From assembly GCA_963575745.1 (NCBI GenBank), contig CAUYUJ010000855.1:26001-90000 (forward strand): DNA of 64,000 nucleotides, in the 5' to 3' direction. This document shows positions 21,355 through 31,165 of the stretch, piece by piece. Source of the DNA: Prorocentrum cordatum (taxonomy: Eukaryota > Sar > Dinophyceae > Prorocentrales > Prorocentraceae). The notes under the pieces were generated by a model, which saw only the letters and a list, made by a program, of their open reading frames with translations, searched no databases and was not told the DNA's origin. Position 1 is the first letter of the stretch, and every line of letters begins with the position of its first letter. A program made the translations under genes and the position numbers.

Positions 21355-23388
21355 ATGCGCGACGACGGCGAAGTATGGCCGAGCGTGCCGCCGTCTGACG
21401 CGCGTGGATGGAAGACTGCTGCTGACTCGTCGGTGCACATACTGATGTACGCGCGCGTGGCCGCCGTGCTCGAGCCTGCGAGAGTGCGCGGGGCGGAGTC
21501 GGGTGCGAGTGATGCGGGTTTGAGGTCAGGGGCGGCCGCGAGCGCAGCGCGGTCGGGCAAGTCAAGCGTCGGTGAGGTAGCGGCATTGGAACATGGCGCG
21601 GTCGACCTGGAGGGACTTTCGTCGGCGACGTCGAAGGAGAAGCGCGGTGTGGGGCCGGTCGTGCAGGGCGTCGCCGCGCGGAGAGGTCGCGCTCCAGCGG
21701 TGCACATCCTGCCGTGTGATCTCGTGCCACCAGTGCGAGTCATCAGGGAGTCGGATATTCGCGCGCTGCGTTTGTTGCTGAGTCCGTGCGAAAAGCCGGA
21801 TGCGTGGGACGTGCCCGGACTGGAGTTCGTGCCGGGAGAGCTGCGCGCCCAGCTCTGGAAAGCGTGGGGCGACACGGAAGCGCTCCTGCGAGTCATGCAA
21901 GAAACGTGGGTGCGTGCCTGGCAGGGGTGGGAGGAGTCATGGGACGCTCTGGCAGACGCTCCCGACGCAGAGGATAGATGCCGCGTGGTGGAAGAACGGA
22001 CGTGCAAGTTCATGGAATTCTTGATGGGGGAAGTGGTGTTCGAGGCGAAGACGGACGAGGAACGCGGGGCCGAGATGGCACGGGATGGCCGCTGTGTGGG
22101 TGCATCGCTTGCACACGGGGTCAACGCTAGCCTAGCGGACAGTATATTCCAGCTTGTGTCGAACGCTGGGTGGTGTGGCCATGCCCTGGCGTCCGCTGAG
22201 GAGCGACGCGTCGCATGTGAAGCGTGCGTGGGGTATTTGCGAAACGTCGAGGATGCGTGGTTAAATCTGGCGTCGCACGGTGGGGAGCTAAGCGTTGCCG
22301 CTCATGCAGGCGAGATCGTGAGGTTTGCGTTGGCCCGCCACGGCATGCAAGGAGTAGCGCTGCCAGACCGAGTTATCTTGCGCACGTACTCCCGCTTTGA
22401 CGGGCACGTCGGGCCACGCGGGGGGTATGACATGACGTTGTCCCGAGAGGAGATCCTGGGGGGCAGCCCGGTACAGGGGCAATGGCCTCGTGCGGGCGAT
22501 ATCACCGAGGAGCAAGGGGCAGTCGTCCTTGAAATATACAATGAGACAGGCGCCGACATCAGCAGTACCTGTTACAGGCCAGTGTGGACGCGCGCCGAGA
22601 AGAATTCCCGCGGGAAAGCGGCTTCCGAGGGGGCAGACGAACCTCCGGAGGTGGCTGGGACAGAGACAGGGCAGCCCGAGAGCGCAGGATTGCAGACGAC
22701 GGCGAAACGAGCACGCTTAACACGGAAAAGCGCGCCGGCCGACCGGGGCGCCAGCGCTCAGACTACAGTCTGTGAGAATGGAGGTGGGAGGAGGCCGTCC
22801 GACCAGGGGGCGCCCCCTCCGCCTTCCCCGCACCCGGTGAGCCGGCCGGAGAAGGCGCGCAATTCGGGCAGGGCCAGCGCGGACGGGGAGGGCCGAGTGT
22901 CGGAGGAAGGGGGGGTGTCCAGGACGGCGCGGCCGAGTAGTGCAGGACCGGACGCGAGTGCGGGCGGTGCGGGCAGGAGCGGAACGGAGCAGAGCAAGGC
23001 CCAGGTGGTGGAGAACGGCTACACGGAGGCAGCGGGAGCAGCGCACGTGCACCGCGTCCGCGCTGTCGAGAACGGCCGCGTGTCCGCGGACGTCTGTCGC
23101 AGGGGAAGGGAAGAAGGTCTACGGGCTGCTGCTGAGCTTATGAAAAAGCACCCCACCGTTCCAGCGGTCTCCGTGCACGGAGCATCGTTGAAGGACGACG
23201 ACATCTTCTCACGAGGTGCCGTAGTACTGCCGCCAGCGCACTGCGCTTTCAGCAGATGCGGGTGGAGAGGGTCCAGCAACGCGGAGCTCCAGGAGCATGT
23301 GGTAAGCAATCACGCGGGGGATCTACGGGACGTCGCGGAGGCGCTCGCGTGCAACGAAGAAGACGAGACGAGGCGAAGAGAGGCATAG
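21355..23388 (+). CDS. Helitron-like protein, N-terminal part up to TAG
   Basis: Starts at the first in-frame ATG (21355; another Met is at 21445) and ends at TAG 23386-23388, giving 677 residues. The first 420 residues have no recognisable domain, and residues of about 430-580 are a low-complexity Ala/Gly/Arg/Glu linker. Near the end is a C2H2-type finger: Cys630, Cys635, His648, His653. The following 132 bases remain open in the same frame and read straight into the next part, so this is not a separate gene but the front of one interrupted 3,270-codon reading frame. The frame is intronless, GC-rich in third positions and free of other stops. Confidence 0.65.
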   Translation: MRDDGEVWPSVPPSDARGWKTAADSSVHILMYARVAAVLEPARVRGAESGASDAGLRSGAAASAARSGKSSVGEVAALEHGAVDLEGLSSATSKEKRGVGPVVQGVAARRGRAPAVHILPCDLVPPVRVIRESDIRALRLLLSPCEKPDAWDVPGLEFVPGELRAQLWKAWGDTEALLRVMQETWVRAWQGWEESWDALADAPDAEDRCRVVEERTCKFMEFLMGEVVFEAKTDEERGAEMARDGRCVGASLAHGVNASLADSIFQLVSNAGWCGHALASAEERRVACEACVGYLRNVEDAWLNLASHGGELSVAAHAGEIVRFALARHGMQGVALPDRVILRTYSRFDGHVGPRGGYDMTLSREEILGGSPVQGQWPRAGDITEEQGAVVLEIYNETGADISSTCYRPVWTRAEKNSRGKAASEGADEPPEVAGTETGQPESAGLQTTAKRARLTRKSAPADRGASAQTTVCENGGGRRPSDQGAPPPPSPHPVSRPEKARNSGRASADGEGRVSEEGGVSRTARPSSAGPDASAGGAGRSGTEQSKAQVVENGYTEAAGAAHVHRVRAVENGRVSADVCRRGREEGLRAAAELMKKHPTVPAVSVHGASLKDDDIFSRGAVVLPPAHCAFSRCGWRGSSNAELQEHVVSNHAGDLRDVAEALACNEEDETRRREA

Positions 23389-26300
23389 TACTGGTCCGCG
23401 TACAACGAGGCCATTGCATGGAAAGTTCGAACGGGCGCGCCGCTTGCAACACTGGCGATCGATCGCCGATGTCTGTTCGAGTATGCGCGGAGTCTGCGCG
23501 AGGGTGCCGTCGACTCTCTCGTGTGCATGGTGTGCGCGCGGAAGTTTCCGCACGTGGAAGGGCGCAGAGGGAACCCGATCGAATGGCGCGCGGTGAGTCC
23601 GAACGCGGACGGACTGTTCTGGCTGTCGGGCGCTTTTGTGAGAGAGCATATGTCGGTGGACGCGTACGTGGAGCGCTTCGGCAATGTGAGTGCGGACGGG
23701 GAGGGTAGCAGCGGTGTTCATCTCCGAGATCGTATGGAGGAGTTCAATGATTGGCAAGTGACGGTCCCATCAGAAGAGGGGCCCGTCAGCGTGCTCTGTT
23801 GCCCCGAGGACATGCGGTGCGGAGGTGGCACGTGGCACTCGGAGAACACGGCGTGCAAGTGTTGTGAAGCCCCGTTGTGTGGTGAGTGTAAGAACGCGAT
23901 GGTGGGCCTTCGCGGCGAGGCGACGCTGCCCCCCGCGGCGCTGGCCAATGATACGATGGCTTTCTATTCGCCGGAAGAACTGTTCGGTAGCAAGGTGACG
24001 ATATTGGAGATGATCTGCGCCTCTGTCTGCATCACATCAATGGTGTGCTTCACGCTGGAGAAACGATACCGGAAGGAGAGGTCTTTTGACATGGAAGTGG
24101 GTGCGAACGAGGTCCGCATGGCGGCCCGCGGAAACGCGACGTCGTTCCCGATGCCGTGGACGGACGTTCTGGCGCAGCTGGCTGCTGCTGAAGAGGCTGC
24201 CGAGGACGGGCATGCGCCGGTAATTCCCCGCACGGGCGCGGAGCTTGCAGGCATTGTGTCAGTGATCTTGAAGTCGGGCGGCGACGACGATACTGCTGCA
24301 AGCATGTCCACGTTCGTACACCAGGCTCTCGTGCGCAGGAAGGTGGTCGTGGATCTCATCCAGGGGGCGAAGGCTCGCGGGCATCGCGCGTACCGGAACG
24401 TGGACATGGATGAGGTCCGGAGAAAGGCCATGGAGCTTCCGGAGGAAGGCGTGCCACCAGAGGTCATGCGGCTGGTGCCCCTGGACGACGCGCTGGAGAA
24501 GATCCAAATGCAGAAGGCGGCGACGCCCGTGCCGAGGCCCGACGGGCTACGTGAGGCAGGAGAGATTTTGGAGACCACGAAGGCGAACGCTGTTGTGTGT
24601 GAGAAGAGCAGTTTCGACGAAATAGACATCAATGCGCAGCGGATTGAGGCCGTGCGGACCTTCGTGCAAAGGCTGGATGAGGAGTGCGCGCATGGCGGGG
24701 CCGACGACACGTCGAACTCCAGCGAGGACGAGGAAGACGGCGGGAAGGCAGAACGGGCAAGTAAACGCGGGCGCGTCCACGAGGGAGTGCCCTCGGGCGC
24801 GAATGAGGCGGCCCGAGAAGCAGTGGAGCGCGACATGCTGACTCAGGCTGGGCGCGAAAGGAAGCGCGTGGATCGGCTCCGCGTGCGCACTGGAAACGTT
24901 ATGATGGATCAGTTCGAGCCCTGGTATTTTGGGGTAGCGTTCGCGTTCTTGTTTAAGTATTGCACGGGAATGCCTGACTGCCCAGAGTTCATGAAGCGCC
25001 CGCGCCACCGAAGGGGGAACGGGGCGCCGCGGGTGGAGCTGCCGCTGTGGGTGAGGATAATGAGTCGTCGCGTGGAGAGCCAGATTTCCCGCGACTGGCA
25101 CTTCGGATTCGTGTCGTGGAACCTTGTGTTTCGATCGGCCGTGAACCTGAGTAGGACGTGGTTCACGTATGTGTCCGCGAACGCATCAGGCGAGGTCGAG
25201 CAGCTCACTCCCGCGGAAATCGCGGAAGGAGCGAAGCAGATTTATCAAGCGCTCGACGGGAAGTACGTAGACATCAACAATAGGAAACAGAAAGTGAACG
25301 GCGACATGACCAAAGTGCGGCACGTGCCAACGTTGGGGAAAGCCGCCCATAAGCTGCTTACGCACATAGAGCACACTTCGCGGCGACTGTCTGGTACACA
25401 GGAAGCGCGTCGAGTCATGCGATTTGAGACGAACGCGCTGCGAGTGCGGTACGGCGTCCCCATTTTCGTAACCTTCTCGCCCGACGAAGGTCACAATCTT
25501 CTCATGGTGAGACTCTCGCGCACTCGACGGCAAGACCCTGTGCACAAGGCGGCTGATGACGAAGCGCAGTCGCGGCTGGCGGGGGGTCGGGGCTGGCCGC
25601 GCGTAGCCCCCGACATGGATGGGCTGCAGATGGACCTGCCAATGGCCGCGGGGGAGGCAGAAGTGCCGCCATGGAACGAGCGCAGACGAATTCTTGCGAG
25701 AGATCCCATGGCCAGCGTGGACGGGTTCCGTATCCTGGTGGACGCCGCGCTCCGTCACTTGTTCGGCGTGCGGATCTGTCCGAACTGCCCGCGGTGCAAC
25801 GAGGCGGAGAACGGGGCACCGTGCCAGGACCTGTTCGGGAGTAATGCTGAGCCCGGTGGGGGCGCGTTCGGGCGCGTTGATGCCTACTACGTGTCGATCG
25901 AAGCGCAGAAGTCCACGGGGTCGCTCCACGCGCACTGCCAGGTATTCATCCAGTGCCTGCACCAGCACACACCGCTGGAAGAGGTATTCGAAATCGTACG
26001 CGACGAGGTGGACGGCCGCGGAAGAAAGATCGTGGAGGATTACTTGAAGTATAAGAGTCGCGTGTGCCGCCAGGTTTATTCGGAGCAGATGACATCGGAG
26101 GAGGTGGATGGCAAGTTGGAGGAGGCAGAGAAGTCGTGGCCGGAGTTCAAGGAAGAGCGCGGTCTCATTTGCAGGCCCGCGTTTCAGTGTCGCACACTTG
26201 ACCCAGAAGCAACGGAGAAGGAGGCAGCAGACGACGCTGTGGCATGGGAGAAAGCGTATTTGGACGAAGACGTGCAGTACTTGCAGGAGAGGAAGCAGAA

Positions 26301-29300
26301 CCACGTTCATTTGAAGAACGAGGAGACTGGGGAGCGAGTACCCCTGCCGGCGTGCCGCCGGAAGGACAACCCGAAGTTGTGTAAGGCGGACTTTCCGCGG
26401 ACGTCGCAGCTCATTGACCGCGCCATCGTCGTGTGTCCAGGGCAGGCGGCAGCGTTGGACATGCCCAAGGCAGGGCGACGGAATCGGACGGGAAGCCTGC
26501 ACGGGCCGATGAATCACGCGAGTCTGAACGGCACGCATCCACGCATGTTGTCCGCGCAACGTTTCAATTCCGACGTGCAATTGCCGTATCGTTTCCCCAT
26601 CACAGATGTGTGTTGTACGTGCGGGAAAGCGTGCGATAAGAAGCTCAACGACGCAGCGATCATCAAGGTCGCGCAGATGGCACAGGACGCACAGGCAGGG
26701 TACGCCTGCGACTACTGCACGAAGCGGCAACCCATGGCTTTTCACGAAGTGAAGGAGTGCTGCAAGGGAGTAGAGAAACTTGGCAGGCAGCTGGAGGGCG
26801 AGAATTCGAATCGGATCGGGAAGAGAGTAGCGAACCGAATCATGAGCGACGCGTACGGCAAGGGCATCGTGCGGGGGCAAGTGGAGTGTGCGAACCTGAG
26901 GGCGTTTGCGAGGGAGGACGACGTCACTGCGGCGGAATCGCTGAAGTCGTGCCAGACCACCGCCTTTTATGGACGCGAGTACGTGGACTTGGTCGAGCGC
27001 CTGGCTGACCGCGCGGGAGGCGGGCGCAAAGCGCAGTTTGCTGAAGTGGACATGCGGCAGAGGAGACGCAGAAAGGTGACCTTCCGAGACGTGGGCATGT
27101 TGTATGGACTGCGACCGAACGTGCCCGACCTGTGGCACTTGTCGCCGTACGAGTTCGCGACGTTCTGGACGCCGGTGTTGCTGTCGTTCCCGACGAGACT
27201 CGGGGATGCGGATCACCCCCGGCATCGCGCTGTTTTGACGCAGAAGGGGCAGGCAAAGGTGCGGGAGAATTGTAAGAACCCGAGATTCGAGCAGGACCTG
27301 GTGCCTGGGGAGGACTACATGGTAAAGGAAGGAGGGGGCGTGGATTGGGTGCCTTACCCAGAGACAGAGGGGTGCGCTCACCTTCGTCACACGTGGGTGC
27401 TCAAGCGGAACAAGAGACCCAAGGCACCAACATTTTTCGGAGCGCCCGTGCCACGCGGACGTCCTGGAGAAGCGGAGCGATCTGCGCGCATTGTCATGAC
27501 GTACTTCCACCCGTGGACGTTGAGGCCCGACGCGGCCGACGCGCACGTCGTGTTTGCAGGGAGCCTGCGCGGCGAGGCGCCGACGTGGGACGCGGCCATG
27601 GTGGCATGGCTGGACGGCGGGGTGCAGACGAGGGAAGCCGCGCGGTACGTGGGCAACTTCCTGAGTGTGTACCGCGTTCGGCCACGAGACACTGAAGAGG
27701 CGGGGGACGGGACCGACGAAGACGTGAGCGACGAGGAGTTGGACGTGGGCTTCGATCAGCTCGACGAGGCGCTGAAGTCCCGCGTGGGCGGGAAGAGGCG
27801 CAAGGACGGCGACGGGGACAGCAGCAGCGAGGAGGACGACGCAGACCCTGGGCAGGGAGCCGGAGGCGTCTCCCACTACGAAAATTCGAAAGGGGGCATG
27901 AGTGTCGCGCAACAGGTGTGGGGGCTCCGCGATGGCGAAACGCCGTTGAGCGAGATTCTGGGTGCGTGGCCCGCAGAAGAGTCCTGCGACGTTGAGCAGG
28001 TACTCAGGGAGGCGCGCAAATCTCGGAACAAGGAGCAGTCCATGGCGGACCGCCTGGCGGAGGCTGACGGCGCAGTTACCGTCGCTGGCCAGGCCGCAAC
28101 ATCGGAGGACGTGACCGCGTGGCTCAAGGATCTAGAGTTCCGGGTGGACAAGCAGACGGGGCGGCGTGTAGTGAACGCGAAGCAGTTCGAGATGGTGAAG
28201 AAGGTGGCGAATCGAGTAATGCGCGAGATAGACGGCGAGGGAAGTGAGGACGGCAGCATGGGTGAGCCGCTGCAGTGGTGCATGCACGGGGGCCCTGGGA
28301 CCGGCAAGTCGCACGTGCTTCGCATTATTCGTCATGAGCTGTTCGAGAAGGTGATGAAATGGACTATCGGAGTGCACTTCCAGATAACCGCCCTGCAGGC
28401 CGTCATGGCTCAGCTGCTGGGGGGCGACACCATTCACCATGCGTGTGGCATTCCGGCCATCAAGCGGGGGGAAGAGAAGGGGGGGGAGGACGTGAAGTTG
28501 CAGTACGAGACTGCGAAGCGACTGCTCCAGTGGAGGTGGCTCTTTATCGATGAGATAAGCATGGTGAGCGCTAAATTGTTAGCAGAAGTGGACGCGAAAC
28601 TTCGCGGGGTGATTCGGGACGTGGGCACGACGAAACTCGGCGACGATGGCGTTCCACGCCCGTTCGGCGGCCTGAACGTCGTGCTGAGTGGTGACTTCTG
28701 GCAGCTGGCCCCCCCAGACGGAGGCTTCCTCGCTGACGTCCCCACGGAGCGGATTTCGGCTGCGCGCAGGTACACTTCGCTGCCACCCGCGTTGCACGGG
28801 CAGTCGCTACTGTGGGGCGGAGCCGAGTGTGGGGTTCAGGGCGTGACAGAGCTGGTAGAGTGCGAGCGATGCGACGACGCCTGGTTGAAGGAGGTGCAGG
28901 AGGAATTCCGAACAGGGTCGCTGTCGGCGGATGCGCACGCATTCTTGCACGGCCGGCATACGACCGTCCCTGGGAGCTGGCTGGGGGGGGACGTATGCTG
29001 CGGGAATCGGGCGTGTCGGGAGTTGTGCAGTGGCGGAAGGGACGCAGCGTCGTCAAGCGCGGGGCAACGACGGAAACGCCCCGTGACGCCGAAAGATATC
29101 CGCGAGCAGGAGTGCAAGGTGTGCAGAGCGGAACGCGCGCGCCGCAAGCTCGTGGTGGATGGCCCCGACGACCCGCGTCTGCAGTCAGACAAGTTCCTCG
29201 TGGCGCCGGGTGTGTTCCCAAACAACGACGTGAAGTACGAGGCGAACAAGCTCCGTGCGTCCCAGTACGCACGCAAGCACAGGAAGCCGATGGTGTACGT

Positions 29301-31164
29301 CCCTGCGCGAGATACGTCCACGCCAGAGGCGCTGCGGGAGCGGCCGGATCTGCCGCAGCAGAAGATGGCATGGCTCCAACGCCACGACAAGGAGAGCGGG
29401 GACTTGTACGGCTTCTTACCCATCGCTGAAGGCATGCCCGTCGCTCTGACCGATCATATCGATCGAAGCGAGGACAAGAACCTGCTGCGCGGTCGCGTGG
29501 GCCGGGTGCAATCCTGGGTATGCGACGGGGACGGCGTCGATGATCGAGTCACGCGCGGCGGGGAGACCATATTGAAGAAGACGCCGAAAGTGATTTTCGT
29601 GTTGTTCGACGAAGGCGATGACGGGAACGGCGGCAGGAAGCCATGCCAGTGGACGATCGAGGGATTGAAGACGCCCGGCCTGCACCCCGTGATCCCGCAG
29701 AAGAAAGATTGGTTCGTGGACAAGGGCCGTCCGCATCCGCGACTGAAGGTCAAAAGACGGCAGTTCCCGCTGGCCCCGGCCTTCGGAGTGACGGCCCATG
29801 CGGCGCAGGGGCAGACGTTCAAGCAAGGTGTCATAGTGGACCTGAGCATCGGCGGGGGCACGTCACCTCTGTCGAGCTACGTGGCACTGACGCGGGTGCA
29901 GCGCCGCGAGGACATGCTGATCTTTCGCCCTTTCGACATTGCGCCGTATCAGAAGAAGGACGAACGGAAGGGCCCGGACTTACTGCTGCGCACGTTGCGC
30001 GGAGAAGAATTGGACTGGGAGGCGATAGAGCGCGAGTTCATGCCGTCTGGCAGGTGCGCGGTCTGCGGGTGCACGAAGTACAAGAACATGTACCCAACGG
30101 TCGGGCAGTGGAGCCGCGCAGATGGGCTCCGCGTGTGCAGCGTGTGCATGGAAGATAAGAAGAGGGCTGGCACGCCGTGGCAATGCATGGAGTGTGGTCT
30201 ATGGAAGTGCCAGGAGGCGTTCCACGCGTCACAGCACCATCCGTCGAAGTTGACCACGCGGCGCTGCGTGGACTGCCCGGAGAGACGGAGTTGTCGCGTG
30301 TGCGAGGATCGGAAGTACGAGCAAGCTTTCGCGGCGCTTCAGTGGGATAAGGCAGGGAACGCCCGGTGCAAAGGAGGGATGTGCCTGGAATGCGAGGAGC
30401 TGAAGAAGCACCTGACGTGTTCGCGCTGCGGCCAGCAGAAGTTACCAGTTGAATTTGCCAAAGCGGAACAGGTCAACGACGAACCCACATGCAAGGCTTG
30501 TAAGAAGTCGCAGAGAGAGGTGGAGAAGGCCCGCGCCGAAGAAGCGAAGCGAGTGGTATGCTCAGCATGTGGAGCGGCAAAGAGTAAGGCGGAATTCTCC
30601 TCTCACATGTTGGTCAACGCGTCGGAAGCGTCGATTGCTTGTACCACGTGCGTGGACGCTGCAACCGCCCAACGGAATATGGCGGCGAGCAAAGACGTGA
30701 AGACCTGTGTTGGGTGCGGGGTGGCGCAACGGCGCGATTGCTTTTCACGAAAGATGTGGGATGGAGTGGTCGCGAGTGACCGGAAGTGCAAGCGCTGCGT
30801 CGACGCTGGCGCTGCGCAGAGGGACGCGGCTGCGAGGAAGGACGAGAGAGCCTGCGTTGCGTGCGGGGTGGCGCAGCGGCGTGAATGCTTTTCGCAGTGG
30901 ATGTGGGAGGGCGTGGCAGAGCGTCACCGCAAGTGCAAGCGCTGCATCGATGGCGCGAAGCTGCAGCGTGGAAAGTGGAAATGTGTGGAATGTAAGGGCG
31001 CTTTCGAGAGGGAGCACTACAGCACCTGGTTGGCCGGGCGAACGACGCAGAAGGCGGATGGAAAGCAGAGGTGCAACGGCTGCTGTGCTGGCCAAGAGCG
31101 CAAACGGAAGGAAGTCGCTGAGAGGAGCCTCGCGTCGGTGACGAAAATACGTAAAGCTGGATAG
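23389..31164 (+). CDS. Helitron Rep / Pif1-type helicase with zinc array
   Basis: The frame is open from 23389; the first Met is at 23527, giving 2,545 residues. Domains, numbered from that Met: CxxC region and a DUF6570-like segment (1-220; LPPAALANDT, PEELFG); Helitron_like_N Rep domain (about 600-1000) with LHAH (His801, His803) as the HUH-type metal site and Tyr839, Tyr842 or Tyr851 as candidate nucleophiles; Pif1/RecD-like helicase (1560-2130) with Walker A GGPGTGKS (1588-1595), Walker B LFIDEISM (Asp1675, Glu1676), GDFWQLAPP (1722), motif V GVTAHAAQGQTF (2087) and motif VI YVALTRV (Arg2123). A C-terminal array of 16 CxxC pairs (2177-2517) resembles Stc1-type zinc domains. Such proteins nick and unwind DNA for rolling-circle transposition. 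All helicase motifs are intact; the only lesion is the TAG just upstream. Confidence 0.85.
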   Translation, partial: YWSAYNEAIAWKVRTGAPLATLAIDRRCLFEYARSLREGAVDSLVCMVCARKFPHVEGRRGNPIEWRAVSPNADGLFWLSGAFVREHMSVDAYVERFGNVSADGEGSSGVHLRDRMEEFNDWQVTVPSEEGPVSVLCCPEDMRCGGGTWHSENTACKCCEAPLCGECKNAMVGLRGEATLPPAALANDTMAFYSPEELFGSKVTILEMICASVCITSMVCFTLEKRYRKERSFDMEVGANEVRMAARGNATSFPMPWTDVLAQLAAAEEAAEDGHAPVIPRTGAELAGIVSVILKSGGDDDTAASMSTFVHQALVRRKVVVDLIQGAKARGHRAYRNVDMDEVRRKAMELPEEGVPPEVMRLVPLDDALEKIQMQKAATPVPRPDGLREAGEILETTKANAVVCEKSSFDEIDINAQRIEAVRTFVQRLDEECAHGGADDTSNSSEDEEDGGKAERASKRGRVHEGVPSGANEAAREAVERDMLTQAGRERKRVDRLRVRTGNVMMDQFEPWYFGVAFAFLFKYCTGMPDCPEFMKRPRHRRGNGAPRVELPLWVRIMSRRVESQISRDWHFGFVSWNLVFRSAVNLSRTWFTYVSANASGEVEQLTPAEIAEGAKQIYQALDGKYVDINNRKQKVNGDMTKVRHVPTLGKAAHKLLTHIEHTSRRLSGTQEARRVMRFETNALRVRYGVPIFVTFSPDEGHNLLMVRLSRTRRQDPVHKAADDEAQSRLAGGRGWPRVAPDMDGLQMDLPMAAGEAEVPPWNERRRILARDPMASVDGFRILVDAALRHLFGVRICPNCPRCNEAENGAPCQDLFGSNAEPGGGAFGRVDAYYVSIEAQKSTGSLHAHCQVFIQCLHQHTPLEEVFEIVRDEVDGRGRKIVEDYLKYKSRVCRQVYSEQMTSEEVDGKLEEAEKSWPEFKEERGLICRPAFQCRTLDPEATEKEAADDAVAWEKAYLDEDVQYLQERKQNHVHLKNEETGERVPLPACRRKDNPKLCKADFPRTSQLIDRAIVVCPGQAAALDMPKAGRRNRTGSLHGPMNHASLNGTHPRMLSAQRFNSDVQLPYRFPITDVCCTCGKACDKKLNDAAIIKVAQMAQDAQAGYACDYCTKRQPMAFHEVKECCKGVEKLGRQLEGENSNRIGKRVANRIMSDAYGKGIVRGQVECANLRAFAREDDVTAAESLKSCQTTAFYGREYVDLVERLADRAGGGRKAQFAEVDMRQRRRRKVTFRDVGMLYGLRPNVPDLWHLSPYEFATFWTPVLLSFPTRLGDADHPRHRAVLTQKGQAKVRENCKNPRFEQDLVPGEDYMVKEGGGVDWVPYPETEGCAHLRHTWVLKRNKRPKAPTFFGAPVPRGRPGEAERSARIVMTYFHPWTLRPDAADAHVVFAGSLRGEAPTWDAAMVAWLDGGVQTREAARYVGNFLSVYRVRPRDTEEAGDGTDEDVSDEELDVGFDQLDEALKSRVGGKRRKDGDGDSSSEEDDADPGQGAGGVSHYENSKGGMSVAQQVWGLRDGETPLSEILGAWPAEESCDVEQVLREARKSRNKEQSMADRLAEADGAVTVAGQAATSEDVTAWLKDLEFRVDKQTGRRVVNAKQFEMVKKVANRVMREIDGEGSEDGSMGEPLQWCMHGGPGTGKSHVLRIIRHELFEKVMKWTIGVHFQITALQAVMAQLLGGDTIHHACGIPAIKRGEEKGGEDVKLQYETAKRLLQWRWLFIDEISMVSAKLLAEVDAKLRGVIRDVGTTKLGDDGVPRPFGGLNVVLSGDFWQLAPPDGGFLADVPTERISAARRYTSLPPALHGQSLLWGGAECGVQGVTELVECERCDDAWLKEVQEEFRTGSLSADAHAFLHGRHTTVPGSWLGGDVCCGNRACRELCSGGRDAASSSAGQRRKRPVTPKDIREQECKVCRAERARRKLVVDGPDDPRLQSDKFLVAPGVFPNNDVKYEANKLRASQYARKHRKPMVYVPARDTSTPEALRERPDLPQQKMAWLQRHDKESGDLYGFLPIAEGMPVALTDHIDRSEDKNLLRGRVGRVQSWVCDGDGVDDRVTRGGETILKKTPKVIFVLFDEGDDGNGGRKPCQWTIEGLKTPGLHPVIPQKKDWFVDKGRPHPRLKVKRRQFPLAPAFGVTAHAAQGQTFKQGVIVDLSIGGGTSPLSSYVALTRVQRREDMLIFRPFDIAPYQKKDERKGPDLLLRTLRGEELDWEAIEREFMPSGRCAVCGCTKYKNMYPTVGQWSRADGLRVCSVCMEDKKRAGTPWQCMECGLWKCQEAFHASQHHPSKLTTRRCVDCPERRSCRVCEDRKYEQAFAALQWDKAGNARCKGGMCLECEELKKHLTCSRCGQQKLPVEFAKAEQVNDEPTCKACKKSQREVEKARAEEAKRVVCSACGAAKSKAEFSSHMLVNASEASIACTTCVDAATAQRNMAASKDVKTCVGCGVAQRRDCFSRKMWDGVVASDRKCKRCVDAGAAQRDAAARKDERACVACGVAQRRECFSQWMWEGVAERHRKCKRCIDGAKLQRGKWKCVECKGAFEREHYSTWLAGRTTQKADGKQRCNGCCAGQERKRKEVAERSLASVTKIRKAG
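30055..31140 (+). other. Array of about eight CxxC zinc-binding units
   Basis: Sixteen CxxC pairs occur in 340 residues, spaced as two per unit of about 40-50 residues. They resemble the Stc1 domain, which in fission yeast links RNAi to chromatin; here the role is unknown. The last complete units are a recent internal duplication: CVGCGVAQRRDCFS...CKRCVDA is followed by CVACGVAQRRECFS...CKRCIDG about 51 residues later, with matching DNA. Confidence 0.65.
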
Positions 31165-31165
31165 C

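Noticed and set aside
25186-27912. Minus-strand open frame of 908 codons
   Set aside because: It lies entirely opposite the Rep/helicase gene and reads as Arg/His/Leu-rich sequence without motifs; it is a shadow of GC-rich third positions.
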